This document shows positions 26,315 to 35,677 of a DNA stretch of 64,000 nucleotides, one piece after another. The position numbers and the translations under genes are program-made. The notes beneath the pieces were generated by a model, which saw nothing but the letters and a program-made list of their open reading frames with translations, did not search any database and was not told the origin of the DNA. This DNA is from Urbifossiella limnaea (GTDB lineage Bacteria; Planctomycetota; Planctomycetia; Gemmatales; Gemmataceae): NCBI RefSeq assembly GCF_007747215.1, contig NZ_CP036273.1, positions 5,812,322 to 5,876,321 on the forward strand, given 5' to 3'. How positions within the stretch are numbered: position 1 is the stretch's first letter; each line of letters starts with the position of its first letter.

Positions 26315-26429
26315 GGCGGCCTCCAGGTACAGGGGGTACAACAGACCGGACAGCGGGTGTCGTGTCGGGCGTACCGGGCTAATCCGCGAACGGGCGCGGG
26401 CCGGCCAAGATTTTTTTGAGGCGGCGGGC

Positions 26430-27026
26430 ATGGCCGCGAACGACTCGGTGGCGATCCTGATGGACCGGCTCCGCTCCGGCGAGGACGGCGCCGCCCGCGA
26501 GGTGTTCGAGCTGTTCACGCACCGCCTCGTCGGCCTCGCCAGGAAGAACCTCGGCGGCCGGCTGGCGGTGAAGCTGGACCCGGAAGACGTGGTGCAGTCG
26601 GCCTACAAGAGCTTCTTCCTCCGCCAGCGCGACGGCGGCCTGGACGTGGGGAGTTGGGACGGCCTGTGGGGCGTGCTGACGATGATCACGCTCCGCAAGT
26701 GCGCCGACCGAGCGGCGTACTACCGTGCGGGGAAGCGCGACGTGGCCCGCGAGACGGTGACGAACGCCGACGACAGCGTGACGCCGGCCGACCTGGTGCT
26801 GGACCGCGAGCCGCAGCCGGACGAAGCCGCGGCGCTCGCCGAGACCGTGGAGGAGCTGTTCCGCAGCCTCGACGACCCCGACGAGCGGGCCATCCTGGAG
26901 TTGAGCCTACAGGGCTTCACGGCCGCGGAGGTGGCGGAGCAGTTGGGCCGAGCCGAGCGCTCGGTCCGGCGGTTGCGCGAGCGGCTCCGCAAGCGGCTCG
27001 AACGGATGCAAACGGGCGCCGTCTGA
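26430..27026 (+). CDS. ECF-type sigma factor, planctomycete subgroup
   Basis: 198 aa. Region 2: VFELFTHRLVGLARKNLGGR, DPEDVVQSAYKSFFLRQRDG. Region 4: ILELSLQGFTAAEVAEQLGR, then AERSVRRLRERLRKRLERMQ. The ATG at 26430 follows a T-run island (26411-26417). Immediately upstream of a WD40-kinase gene (109 bp) and divergent from a large repeat protein, it mirrors the module at 3.6-10.8 kb. Confidence 0.88.
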   Translation: MAANDSVAILMDRLRSGEDGAAREVFELFTHRLVGLARKNLGGRLAVKLDPEDVVQSAYKSFFLRQRDGGLDVGSWDGLWGVLTMITLRKCADRAAYYRAGKRDVARETVTNADDSVTPADLVLDREPQPDEAAALAETVEELFRSLDDPDERAILELSLQGFTAAEVAEQLGRAERSVRRLRERLRKRLERMQTGAV

Positions 27027-27135
27027 CGCCCGGATTCAGGCTGGTCGCCGGCGGCCTTGGCGTGTGCCCTTCGGAGCGCCGGCCGGAGCTTGCGGCCGCA
27101 TACATGAGAGCATCGCCCGCCCCCGGACCGCCCCG

Positions 27136-30100
27136 ATGTCGAGCGCACTCCACTCCGACGGCGAAGGCGTCATCCGCCAGTTCGAGAACGCCTGGCGCGC
27201 CGGCCGGCCGGACCTCGCGGCGTTCCTCCCCACCGACACGCCACCGCCGACCGAGCTGCTCCTGGAGCTCGTCCACGTCGATCTCGAGTTCCGCTTCCGC
27301 AGCGGCGACGACGCCCGCGTCGAGGACTACCTGCCGCGCTTCCCGGCGCTTGCCGCCGACGCGCTACTGCTCGACCTGATCCGCGCCGAGTTCGCCCTCC
27401 GCGGCCGGCACCGCCCGCCGGCCGCGCCCGACGACTTCGCGCGCCGCTTCCCCGAGCACGCGTCCGAGTTCGTCGGTCACAAGAAGCCCGGCCCGCTCTC
27501 GCCGACCCGCCCCGCCGGCCCGTCCGCCGAGCCGCTCACGGTCGCGCCCACCATCCCCGGCTACGCCGTCGTCGCCGAGCTCGGTCGCGGCGGCATGGGC
27601 GTCGTGTACAAGGCCGACGACCTCATCCTCCGCCGCACGGTGGCCCTGAAGACGCTCGGGTCTGTCCCCGCGGCGGACAGTAAGGCGCGCTTCGCCCGCG
27701 AGGCCGAGGCCATCGCCGCGCTCGACCACCCGCACATCGTCCCCGTCTACGAGGTCGGCGAGTGGACGGTACCCGGAATGCCCCCGGTGCCGTTCTTCGT
27801 CATGAAGTATTACCCCGGCGGCAGCCTCGACGCGGCCCCCGCCGGCCCCGGCACCGACCCCGCGGCACAGGCCCGCACCGTGGAGGTGATCGCGCGGGCC
27901 GTCCACCACGCCCACCAGCGCGGCATCCTCCACCGCGACCTGAAGCCGTCGAACATCTTGCTCGACGACGCCGGCTGGCCGCACGTCGCCGACTTCGGCC
28001 TCGCCGGCCGGTTCGACCCGACCGACCCGCGCACGCTCACCGCGGAGGTGGTCGGCACGCCGGCGTACATGTCGCCCGAGCAGGCCCGCTCGCCGAAAGA
28101 GGTGACCGTCGCCGCCGACGTGTACGGGCTGGGCGCCGTGCTGTACCACCAGTTCACGGGCAAGCCGCCGTTCGTCGGCGCCACGCCCCTCTCGACGCTG
28201 GAGCTGGTGGCGAACGCGGCTCCCGAGCGGCCGACGGCGGTGAACCCGGCCGTGCCGCGCGACCTGGAGACGATCTGCCTGAAGTGTTTGGAGAAGGAGC
28301 CGGCCCGCCGGTACGCGACGGCGCTGGACTTCGCGGACGACCTGGAGCGGTGGCGGACCGGCCGGCCGGTGCTGGCACGGCCGACGCCCGGCTGGGAGCA
28401 CGGCTGGCGATGGGCGCGGCGGCACCCGGTGGTGGCGGCGATGGGCGCCGTCACCGCGGCGGCGCTGCTGCTGGCGGTGGGCGTCCTGGCCCGCAGCAAC
28501 GCCGAGATTCAGGCGAAGGAGCGCGAGACGCACGAGGCGTACCTCCGCGAGTGCGCCCTCAAGTACAAGCTGTCCGACGCGCTGGCCCGCGAGCAGCAGA
28601 CGCTCTACCTGGAGCGCGTCGCGTCGGCCGGGCGGCTGGTGTCGTCGAACCAGCTGCCGCAGGCGTGGAAGCTGCTCGACCAGTGCCCGCCCGAGCACCG
28701 CGGGTGGGAGTGGAAGTACCTCGACGGCCTACGCCGCGCCGCGCCGCCGGCACTCACCGGCCACGACGCCTGGGTCGCGCACGTCGTCTTCCTCGGCGAC
28801 GGCAACCTGCTGTCGCTCGACAACAACGGTACCGTCCGCGTGTGGAACCCGGCCGGGGCGACGGTGCGGACGTGGGCCCTCGGCCCGGAGCGCGCCCACA
28901 CCTTGGCGGCGCACCCGACGCGGCCGTGGGTGGCGGTCTGCGACCCGTGGCGGGTGACGGTGTGGGACGCGGCCGCGGGGCAGAAGGTCAAGATGCTCCC
29001 TGCCGACCGCCGCGCCGCGTTCAGCCCGTGCGGCCGCTGGGTGGCCCTCGCCGCGGGCCGCGGCGTGCGCCTCGTCCGCGCCGACGACTGGAAGCAGACC
29101 CACGCCCTCGCCGGCCACGCCGCCGACGTGCGGGCCATGACCTTCAGCGCCGACGGCAAGCAGCTCTACACCGGCGACATCGACGGCGTCATCCGCCGCT
29201 GGGACGCGGCGACCGGAGAGGTGGTCGGCGAGCCGTGGCAGCGGCCGCGGGCGGTCGCGGGGTTGGCGTTCTCAGGCGACAACAGGTGGCTGCTGGAGGC
29301 GCACTCGGAGGGCGTGGTGGTCGTGGACCCGGCCACCGGGCGCCACGTGCGCCGCGTCGCCCCGACCGCGCCGGGCCGGACGCTGCTGGCGGCGTGTCCG
29401 GTCTCGGACCGGCTGGCCGTGGTCGGCCCCGACCGCGAGGTCATGGTGTGGGAGTGTGGCGGCGGTGCAGGGCCGGTGTGCCGCGGGCACGCGGCGAAGG
29501 TATCCGCACTCGCCTTCTCGCGCGACGGCCGGCGACTCGCCTCCGCCGGCGGCGACCAGACGGTCCGGGTGTGGAACCCCGCGCACGAACCCGGCGTGAG
29601 CACGGTGGCGAACGTGCGCGGCGTCGGGTCGCTGGCGGTGGCCGCGTCCCACGTCGCGGTGACGGCCCGAGCGGCCGGCCTCCCCCCGGGCGTGTTCGGT
29701 GTGATGGTGTTCGATCCCGCGGGCCGGGTTCGGACCGTCAGCGCCGTCGGCGACTGTGCCGCGAGCCCGGACGGCACCCACTTCGCCGCCGGCCTCCCCG
29801 ACGGCGGCATGACCTTGTGGGACGCCACGAGCGGCGCCCCGGCTTGGGCGCACGCCGATCCCGATGTCAAGGCGCTGGGCACGGTCATGCGGCTGGCCGT
29901 AGCCCCCGGCGGGAAGCGGGTGGCGGCGCGGCCGGCCGGCGGGCAGATAGCGGGGTCTGCCGTCCGCGTGTGGGACGCGACCGGCCGCGGCGTGGACCTG
30001 CTCGTCGGCGAGCGGTTCCTGTACGCCCTGGCCTTCTCGCCGGACGGTACACGCCTCGCCGCCGCGACCGCCGGCGGCGCCGGCGTGTGGGACGCGGACA

Positions 30101-30474
30101 CGGGCCAGCGCCAGCCCTGGGCCGACGGGCCGCGAGAGGCCTACGCCGTGGCGTTTGCGCCAGAGGGTGACCGCGTGGCCGTTTCGGAGGCAGGAGCCGT
30201 GCGGGTGCGGGAGGTGAAGGCGGGGGCGGTGGTGCAGTCGTTCGTCGGCAGTCCGCTCCGGGTGAACGCGGTGGCGTTCAGCCCCGACGGCTCGCGGCTG
30301 CTGACCGGCGGGGCCGACGGCACGGTTCGCGTCTGGGACGTGGCGAGCGGCCAGGAACTGCTGACGCTGACGGCGTCGGACACGGAGGAGGCGACGGCGG
30401 TGGCGTGGGTCGGCGGCCGGGTGTATGCGGCCGTCGGCGGCGCCGTCCGGGTGTGGAGCCCGCCGGCGGAGTGA
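27136..30474 (+). CDS. Ser/Thr protein kinase with C-terminal WD40 propeller(s)
   Basis: 1112 aa. N-terminal helical region (1-140). Kinase at about 143-415: ELGRGGMGVVYKADD, VALKTL lysine, HRDLKPSNILL, ADFGLAGRF and AYMSPEQARSP. Transmembrane segment VVAAMGAVTAAALLLAVGVL at about 435-455. A coiled stretch and WD40 repeats follow from about 540 to the end (SRDGRRLASAGGDQTVRVWN, SPDGSRLLTGGADGTVRVWD). The kinase side is cytoplasmic and the propeller side lies across the membrane. All kinase motifs are intact. Directly downstream of the ECF sigma gene. Confidence 0.9.
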   Translation: MSSALHSDGEGVIRQFENAWRAGRPDLAAFLPTDTPPPTELLLELVHVDLEFRFRSGDDARVEDYLPRFPALAADALLLDLIRAEFALRGRHRPPAAPDDFARRFPEHASEFVGHKKPGPLSPTRPAGPSAEPLTVAPTIPGYAVVAELGRGGMGVVYKADDLILRRTVALKTLGSVPAADSKARFAREAEAIAALDHPHIVPVYEVGEWTVPGMPPVPFFVMKYYPGGSLDAAPAGPGTDPAAQARTVEVIARAVHHAHQRGILHRDLKPSNILLDDAGWPHVADFGLAGRFDPTDPRTLTAEVVGTPAYMSPEQARSPKEVTVAADVYGLGAVLYHQFTGKPPFVGATPLSTLELVANAAPERPTAVNPAVPRDLETICLKCLEKEPARRYATALDFADDLERWRTGRPVLARPTPGWEHGWRWARRHPVVAAMGAVTAAALLLAVGVLARSNAEIQAKERETHEAYLRECALKYKLSDALAREQQTLYLERVASAGRLVSSNQLPQAWKLLDQCPPEHRGWEWKYLDGLRRAAPPALTGHDAWVAHVVFLGDGNLLSLDNNGTVRVWNPAGATVRTWALGPERAHTLAAHPTRPWVAVCDPWRVTVWDAAAGQKVKMLPADRRAAFSPCGRWVALAAGRGVRLVRADDWKQTHALAGHAADVRAMTFSADGKQLYTGDIDGVIRRWDAATGEVVGEPWQRPRAVAGLAFSGDNRWLLEAHSEGVVVVDPATGRHVRRVAPTAPGRTLLAACPVSDRLAVVGPDREVMVWECGGGAGPVCRGHAAKVSALAFSRDGRRLASAGGDQTVRVWNPAHEPGVSTVANVRGVGSLAVAASHVAVTARAAGLPPGVFGVMVFDPAGRVRTVSAVGDCAASPDGTHFAAGLPDGGMTLWDATSGAPAWAHADPDVKALGTVMRLAVAPGGKRVAARPAGGQIAGSAVRVWDATGRGVDLLVGERFLYALAFSPDGTRLAAATAGGAGVWDADTGQRQPWADGPREAYAVAFAPEGDRVAVSEAGAVRVREVKAGAVVQSFVGSPLRVNAVAFSPDGSRLLTGGADGTVRVWDVASGQELLTLTASDTEEATAVAWVGGRVYAAVGGAVRVWSPPAE

Positions 30475-30607
30475 CGGACCGGCAGGACCGTCGGGAGCAG
30501 TTGGCGGCCGGCTGGAGCGGGGGAACTCGGGGCGAATCTTCTTGCGACCCGGCGCCCCGGCAACCCATAATGCCCCGTCGTTCCCTTGCCCACACCGCGG
30601 AGGCCCG

Positions 30608-31588
30608 GTGCGATTCCCCCTCGGCGAAATGACGGTCGGCGACATCCTCGACCGCGGCCTCAAGCTCCTCTTCGCGCGGCTGCCGGCGTTCTACGCCCTG
30701 TACCTCTTCATGCTGGCGCCGGTCATCCTCCTCCAGCTTGTCATCCCCTTCCTGCTGGAGGCCATGATCAACGACCTGAACGCCGCCGGCGCGGGCCAGG
30801 GCGGGGCGGCGTTCGACCCGACCAACCTGATCCTGTTCTTCGCCGTGTACATGCTCGCCATGGTGCTCACCATCGTGCTGGTGACCATCGGCAACGCCGC
30901 CGTGCTCCACATCATCATGGAGGAGTATCAGGGGAACCGCGTCGGCGTCGGGTCGGCGCTCGGGTACGCCCTGGGCCGGTTCTTCCCGCTGCTCGGGGTG
31001 TCGCTGCTGTTCGGCCTGATGGTCGGCGTCGGCATCCTGTTCTGCTGCGTGCCGGGCTTCTACCTGCTGGCCACGTACATGTTCGTGACCCAGGTGGTGG
31101 TGCTGGAGCGGCGCGGGGTGGGCGAAGCGCTGACCCGCAGCGCGGAGTTGGCCGACGGCTACCGGTGGCGGGTGCTCGGCGTGTACCTGCTGGTCACCCT
31201 GGTCAGCGGCTTCGCCCAGGGGTTCGTGGTGCAGGTACTCGGGTTCGTGCTGCCGGGGCAGGAGATGATCCCCGGCCCCGGCGGGCGGATGCAGATCAAG
31301 GTGAACGTCGTCAACTCGATCATCAACACGGTCGTCGGCAACCTGGTGAGCATCGTGTTCAGCGCGTACCTGGCGGTGTGTGTCACCCTGCTGTACCTCG
31401 ACCTGCGCATCCGCAAGGAGGGCTTCGACCTGGAGTTGGCCGCCCTCCGCGGCGAGGAGGGCGAGTTCGACCCGCCGCCGCGCCGCCGCCGGCCGCGTGA
31501 CGAGGACGACGATTACGACGACGACGACCGCCCCCGCCGCCGGCGGGACGAGGACGACGACTACGACGACGACCGGGGCCGCCGATGA
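30608..31588 (+). CDS. Multi-pass membrane protein with Asp/Arg-rich tail
   Basis: 326 aa from GTG 30608 (ATG 30629 possible). It starts VRFPLGEMTVGDILDRGLKL, a planctomycete membrane-protein opening. Five or six hydrophobic segments follow, then a cytoplasmic tail with two charged repeats (PRDEDDDYDDDD and RRDEDDDYDDDRGRR). The function is unknown. Its stop overlaps the next ATG by 4 bases, and it opens a row of five same-strand genes ending with moxR and DUF58. Confidence 0.75.
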   Translation: MRFPLGEMTVGDILDRGLKLLFARLPAFYALYLFMLAPVILLQLVIPFLLEAMINDLNAAGAGQGGAAFDPTNLILFFAVYMLAMVLTIVLVTIGNAAVLHIIMEEYQGNRVGVGSALGYALGRFFPLLGVSLLFGLMVGVGILFCCVPGFYLLATYMFVTQVVVLERRGVGEALTRSAELADGYRWRVLGVYLLVTLVSGFAQGFVVQVLGFVLPGQEMIPGPGGRMQIKVNVVNSIINTVVGNLVSIVFSAYLAVCVTLLYLDLRIRKEGFDLELAALRGEEGEFDPPPRRRRPRDEDDDYDDDDRPRRRRDEDDDYDDDRGRR

Positions 31589-32181
31589 CGCCGCCGGCCC
31601 CGGACGCGATCCGCGCGCGGGCGGACGAGGTGTTCAAGCTGCACGAATTCGGCGGCAGCGGAGCGGTGTCGGACTGGCTGAAGTCGGTCCTCCGCGCGCT
31701 CGCCGAGTTCTTCCGCTGGCTCGGCTCGCTGTGGGACACCAACCAGCCGCTGTTCTGGACGCTGCTCGTCGGCTGCGTGGTGCTGCTCGGCGCACTGGTC
31801 ACGCACATCGTGCTTCAACTGCGGTGGGCGTTCGCCGAGGCCGGTCGCGGGCGGGCCGACGCGGCGCGGGCCGAGCGGGCGGCGCGGTCGGAGGAGTACC
31901 GGCTGGAGGCGGCACGGCGGGCGGCGGCCGGTGACTACACCGAGGCGGTGCGCTACCTGTTCCTGTCGGTGGTGTACTGGTTCGACGAGGCCGGCCGGGT
32001 GGGCTTCCGCAAGGCGTACACGAACCGCGAGTACCTGGAGCTGTCCGCCGACCGGGCCGACGTGCGGTCGGCGCTGCGGGTGATGGTGGACGTGCTGGAC
32101 GACCACTGGTACGGCCAGACGCCGTGCGGCCGCGGCCGGTACGACGAGTGCCAGGCGGTGTACGCCCGGCTGACGACGTGA
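31585..32181 (+). CDS. DUF4129 domain membrane protein
   Basis: 198 aa. One transmembrane helix (PLFWTLLVGCVVLLGALVTH) followed by a C-terminal DUF4129-like domain (AAAGDYTEAVRYLFLSVVYW, FRKAYTNREYLELSADRAD). Family members occur with MoxR/DUF58 genes and transglutaminase-like proteins; the role is unproven. Overlaps the preceding gene by 4 bp. Confidence 0.8.
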   Translation: MTPPAPDAIRARADEVFKLHEFGGSGAVSDWLKSVLRALAEFFRWLGSLWDTNQPLFWTLLVGCVVLLGALVTHIVLQLRWAFAEAGRGRADAARAERAARSEEYRLEAARRAAAGDYTEAVRYLFLSVVYWFDEAGRVGFRKAYTNREYLELSADRADVRSALRVMVDVLDDHWYGQTPCGRGRYDECQAVYARLTT

Positions 32182-32218
32182 CCGCGGCGCGCCGAACCGA
32201 GCGACAACACGGACCCCG

Positions 32219-33430
32219 ATGGCCCCCGCCCCCGACGCCGTTCCCGGAGACCTTCCCGCCGACCCCGCCTCCCGGTTGTGGTGGGCGGTGCCGGCCGTCG
32301 GCTTCCTCGCGCTGCTCGTCGTCGCGCTGTTGTTCGGCGGCGGGCCGCAGAAGGTGGACTTCGGCACCAGCTACGACGCCTCCCCCGCCGGGTTCCGCGC
32401 CGCGTACCTCCTACTCGAACGCCTCGGTTACCCGGTCGATCGCTCCCGCCGGCCGCCGGCCGGGGACGCCGTCCGCTGGGTGTTCTACCCCGACCACCTC
32501 ACCGGCAAGGAAGCGACCGCGCTCGACGACTGGGTGCGGCGCGGCGGCGTCGTCCTGCTGGCCGACGACGAGACGGAAGTGGCGGAGAAGCTCGGCCTTC
32601 CTGTCGTCGTGTCCGGCGGGCGGGCGAAGGTGCCGGAGCAGTTCAAGGGGCTGCCGTTCGCCCCCGAATTCCACAAGGGCGACGCCTTCACCGCACGCGC
32701 GCCCGACGTGTCGCACGTCCTCGCAGGCGGCACCGAGGTGGACGGCCCGCCCGGCGCCGACGCCTGGGGCACCGTCGGCGGCCGGCCCCTCGTGACGATT
32801 CACCCGCGCGGCCGCGGCGAAGTGTGGCTGCTGCGCCGGCCGGACGTGTTCGCCAACGACCACCTTCGCGGCGAGGACAACGCCGTCCTGCTGTGCCGGC
32901 TCGCCGACGCCATGCTCGCCGCCCACCCCGACCGCCGCATCGCCTTCGACGAATTCTGCCACGGCCTTCGCGACCGGCCGGACGTGGCCGAGCTGCTGTT
33001 CCGCCCGCCGGTGCTGTGGATCACGCTGCAGGCGCTGCTACTGACGGCGCTGGTGCTGTGGCACGCCGGCGTGCGGTTCGGCCCCGTCCGCCCCGACCCG
33101 CCGCCGCCGCGCCGGTCGAAGGCCGAGTTCCTCGACGCTCTCGCCGGCCTCCTCGAACGCACCGGCGACCGCGGCGACGCCTTCCGCGCCGTCCGCGACG
33201 ACCTGCTCCGCCGGCTCGAAGCCGAGTACGGCCTCCCCGCCGGTACGCCGCCCGAGCAGGTGGCCCGCGAGGCCGCCCGCCGGCGCGGGGTGAACCCCGA
33301 CCCGCTCGTGCGCCTGCTGACCGCGGAGGCGCCGCCCGGCGGCCGCGGGGCGGTGCCGTTCCTCGACGCCCTGAAAGCCCTGGAGACCGCCGCCCGTGAA
33401 TCCCTCCGACCCCGGCCGCGGGATCGCTGA
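32219..33430 (+). CDS. DUF4350 domain protein
   Basis: 403 aa. N-terminal helix (WWAVPAVGFLALLVVALLFG), then the GATase-like DUF4350 region (SYDASPAGFRAAYLLLERLG, LDDWVRRGGVVLLADDE) and a second helix near 260 (WITLQALLLTALVLWHAGVR). The cytoplasmic C-terminal part is helical. The end overlaps moxR by 35 bp, so translation is probably coupled. Confidence 0.8.
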   Translation: MAPAPDAVPGDLPADPASRLWWAVPAVGFLALLVVALLFGGGPQKVDFGTSYDASPAGFRAAYLLLERLGYPVDRSRRPPAGDAVRWVFYPDHLTGKEATALDDWVRRGGVVLLADDETEVAEKLGLPVVVSGGRAKVPEQFKGLPFAPEFHKGDAFTARAPDVSHVLAGGTEVDGPPGADAWGTVGGRPLVTIHPRGRGEVWLLRRPDVFANDHLRGEDNAVLLCRLADAMLAAHPDRRIAFDEFCHGLRDRPDVAELLFRPPVLWITLQALLLTALVLWHAGVRFGPVRPDPPPPRRSKAEFLDALAGLLERTGDRGDAFRAVRDDLLRRLEAEYGLPAGTPPEQVAREAARRRGVNPDPLVRLLTAEAPPGGRGAVPFLDALKALETAARESLRPRPRDR

Positions 33431-34364
33431 CCTGTTCGCCGCCGCCCGCCGCGAGATCGAAAAGGTCGTCGTCGGCCAGGACGACCTCGTCGAGCAGTTG
33501 CTCGTCGCCCTGTTCGCGGGCGGGCACGTCCTCATCGAAGGCCCGCCCGGCACGGCCAAGACGCTCCTCGTGCGGGTGGTGGCGAAGCTGTTCGCGTGCG
33601 AGTTCAAGCGCGTGCAGCTCACCCCGGACCTGATGCCCGCCGACATCATCGGCACGAACGTGTTCGACCCGCGCGACCAGTCGTTCGCCTTCCGCCGCGG
33701 CCCCGTCTTCGGCGAACTCGTGCTCGCCGACGAGATCAACCGCGCGCCGCCGAAGACGCAGGCGGCGCTGCTCGAAGCGATGCAGGAGCGGCAGATCACG
33801 GCCGACGGCGTGTCGCACGCTCTGCCGCCGGCGTTCACCGTGTTCGCCACGCAGAACCCGGTCGAGCAGGAGGGGACGTACCCGCTGCCGGAGGCGCAGT
33901 TGGACCGGTTCATGATGAAGGTGCTGGCCGCGTACCCGGACGAGGCCGGCGAAGTGGACGTGCTGCGCGTCCACCAGCGCGGCCTGCGCGTCGAGAGTCT
34001 GGACCGGTTCAACCTCCAGCGCGTCGGCGGGGCCGCGGACCTGCTTGCAGCGAGGGAGGAGATTTCGGCCCGCACGATCCGCGACGAACTGCTGGGGTAC
34101 ATCGCACGGGTGGTGCGCGGCACGCGGGAGAACCTGCGCGTCGAGGTGGGCGCGAGCCCGCGCGCCGGGCTGATGCTCCTGACCGCGGCGAAAGCCCGCG
34201 CCGCACTGCACGGCCGGCCGCACGTGCTGCCGGACGACATCAAGGCCGCCGCGAAGCCCGTGCTGCGGCACCGCCTGATCCTCAAGCCCGGCGCTGAAGT
34301 GGACGGCTTCCGCCCCGACGACGTGCTCGACGAGGTGCTCAGCCGGACGGAGATCCCGCGATGA
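33396..34364 (+). CDS. MoxR-family AAA+ ATPase
   Basis: 322 aa. Walker A GPPGTAKT (about residue 49), preceded by GQDDLVEQLLVALFAGGHVL; Walker B LVLADEINRAPPKTQAALLE; sensor 1 VFATQNPVEQEGTYPLPEAQ. MoxR ATPases act as chaperones, often for DUF58/VWA proteins, and the DUF58 gene begins 4 bp before this stop. Cytoplasmic. Confidence 0.93.
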   Translation: MNPSDPGRGIADLFAAARREIEKVVVGQDDLVEQLLVALFAGGHVLIEGPPGTAKTLLVRVVAKLFACEFKRVQLTPDLMPADIIGTNVFDPRDQSFAFRRGPVFGELVLADEINRAPPKTQAALLEAMQERQITADGVSHALPPAFTVFATQNPVEQEGTYPLPEAQLDRFMMKVLAAYPDEAGEVDVLRVHQRGLRVESLDRFNLQRVGGAADLLAAREEISARTIRDELLGYIARVVRGTRENLRVEVGASPRAGLMLLTAAKARAALHGRPHVLPDDIKAAAKPVLRHRLILKPGAEVDGFRPDDVLDEVLSRTEIPR

Positions 34365-35677
34365 CGCCGGTCCCCTCGCGGCGGCTGCTGGCGGTACTCG
34401 CGGCGCTGGCAGTGGCCGCGTTCGCGCTCCTGGTGTTCCCCGCGGCATGGCCACTACTCGTGGCCGCGAACGCCGCCGTGCTGCTGGCGGCGCTGCTCGA
34501 TCTGGCCATGTCGCCGCGGCGTGGGATGGTGCGCGCCGAGCGGCTGGCGCCAGAGCGGATGGCGGTGCGGGCCGAGGCGCACGTCGCGGTCGTGGTGCGG
34601 AACCGGTCGCGGCAGTGGCTGCGGGTGAAGGTGCGCGAGTCGGTCCCGGCCGGGTTCCGCGACGGCGAGACAGAGGCGGAGTTGCTGGTGCGGCCGGAGG
34701 GGGCCGAGCGCTGGGAGTACGCGGTGACGCCGCGGTCGCGCGGCCGCTACGAGTGGGGGCCGCTGTCGCTGCGGTATCGCTCGACGTTCGGGCTGTGGGA
34801 GCTCCCCGCCGGCGAGCCCGCGAGCGGTGAAAGCCGCGTCTACCCGAACCTGTCTCAGCTGGAGCGGTATCACCTGCTGGCGCGCTCCGACCGACTGGCC
34901 GCGCTCGGCATCCGCCGCGTGCGGTTCCGCGGCGGCTCGACCGAGTTCGAGTCGCTGCGCGAGTACACCCCGGGCGACGACGTGCGGCAGGTGGACTGGA
35001 TGGCGACCGCCCGCCGCGCCCGGCTCACGGTGCGGCACCGCGAGGCCGAGCGGAATCAGACCGTGATCCTGTTCGTGGACTGCGGCCGGTTGATGAACGC
35101 CACCGAGAACGGCACGTCGAAGCTCGACTTCGCCGTGGACGCGGCGCTCTTGCTGGCGCACGTGGCGCTGGCCCGCGGCGACCGCGTCGGGCTGTGCGCC
35201 TTCAGCGGCACGGTTCACGCCTGGCTGCCGCCGCGCGGCAACCTGGCGCAGAACCGGCTCATCGCCGAGACGCTGTACGCGCTGGCCGGCGACTTCACCG
35301 AGACGGACCACGCGCGGGCGCTGAAGTTCGTGGGCGCCCGCTACCCGAAGCGGTCGCTGCTGGTGGCGCTGACCGACTTCGTGGACGCCACCACCGCCGC
35401 GGACATGGTGGCGCACCTGCAGCTGGCGGCGCGGCGGCACGTCGTGCTGTTCGCGGCGCTGAAGGACGCCTTCCTGGCGCGGGCGGCGGCGGACGTGCCG
35501 ACGACGGCACTCGAGGGGTTCCGCAAGGCGGCGGCGGTGGGGCTGCTGCGGGAGCGGGCGGAGGTGCTGGAGCAGATCCGCCACGCCGGCGGGCTGGTGG
35601 TGGACGCCGAGCCGGACGGCGTGACGCCGCCGCTGGTGAACGGCTACCTGGAGGTGATGCTCGGCGGGAAGCTCTGA
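34361..35677 (+). CDS. DUF58 domain protein (VWA-like)
   Basis: 438 aa. Two N-terminal transmembrane helices (LAVLAALAVAAFALLVFPAA and WPLLVAANAAVLLAALLDLA), a beta domain, then the DUF58 signature RRVRFRGGSTEFESLREYTP with GDDVRQVDWMATARRARL and a VWA-like fold (VILFVDCGRLM). The usual partner of MoxR. The 3' end overlaps the convergent SpoIIM gene by 34 bp. Confidence 0.92.
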   Translation: MTPVPSRRLLAVLAALAVAAFALLVFPAAWPLLVAANAAVLLAALLDLAMSPRRGMVRAERLAPERMAVRAEAHVAVVVRNRSRQWLRVKVRESVPAGFRDGETEAELLVRPEGAERWEYAVTPRSRGRYEWGPLSLRYRSTFGLWELPAGEPASGESRVYPNLSQLERYHLLARSDRLAALGIRRVRFRGGSTEFESLREYTPGDDVRQVDWMATARRARLTVRHREAERNQTVILFVDCGRLMNATENGTSKLDFAVDAALLLAHVALARGDRVGLCAFSGTVHAWLPPRGNLAQNRLIAETLYALAGDFTETDHARALKFVGARYPKRSLLVALTDFVDATTAADMVAHLQLAARRHVVLFAALKDAFLARAAADVPTTALEGFRKAAAVGLLRERAEVLEQIRHAGGLVVDAEPDGVTPPLVNGYLEVMLGGKL

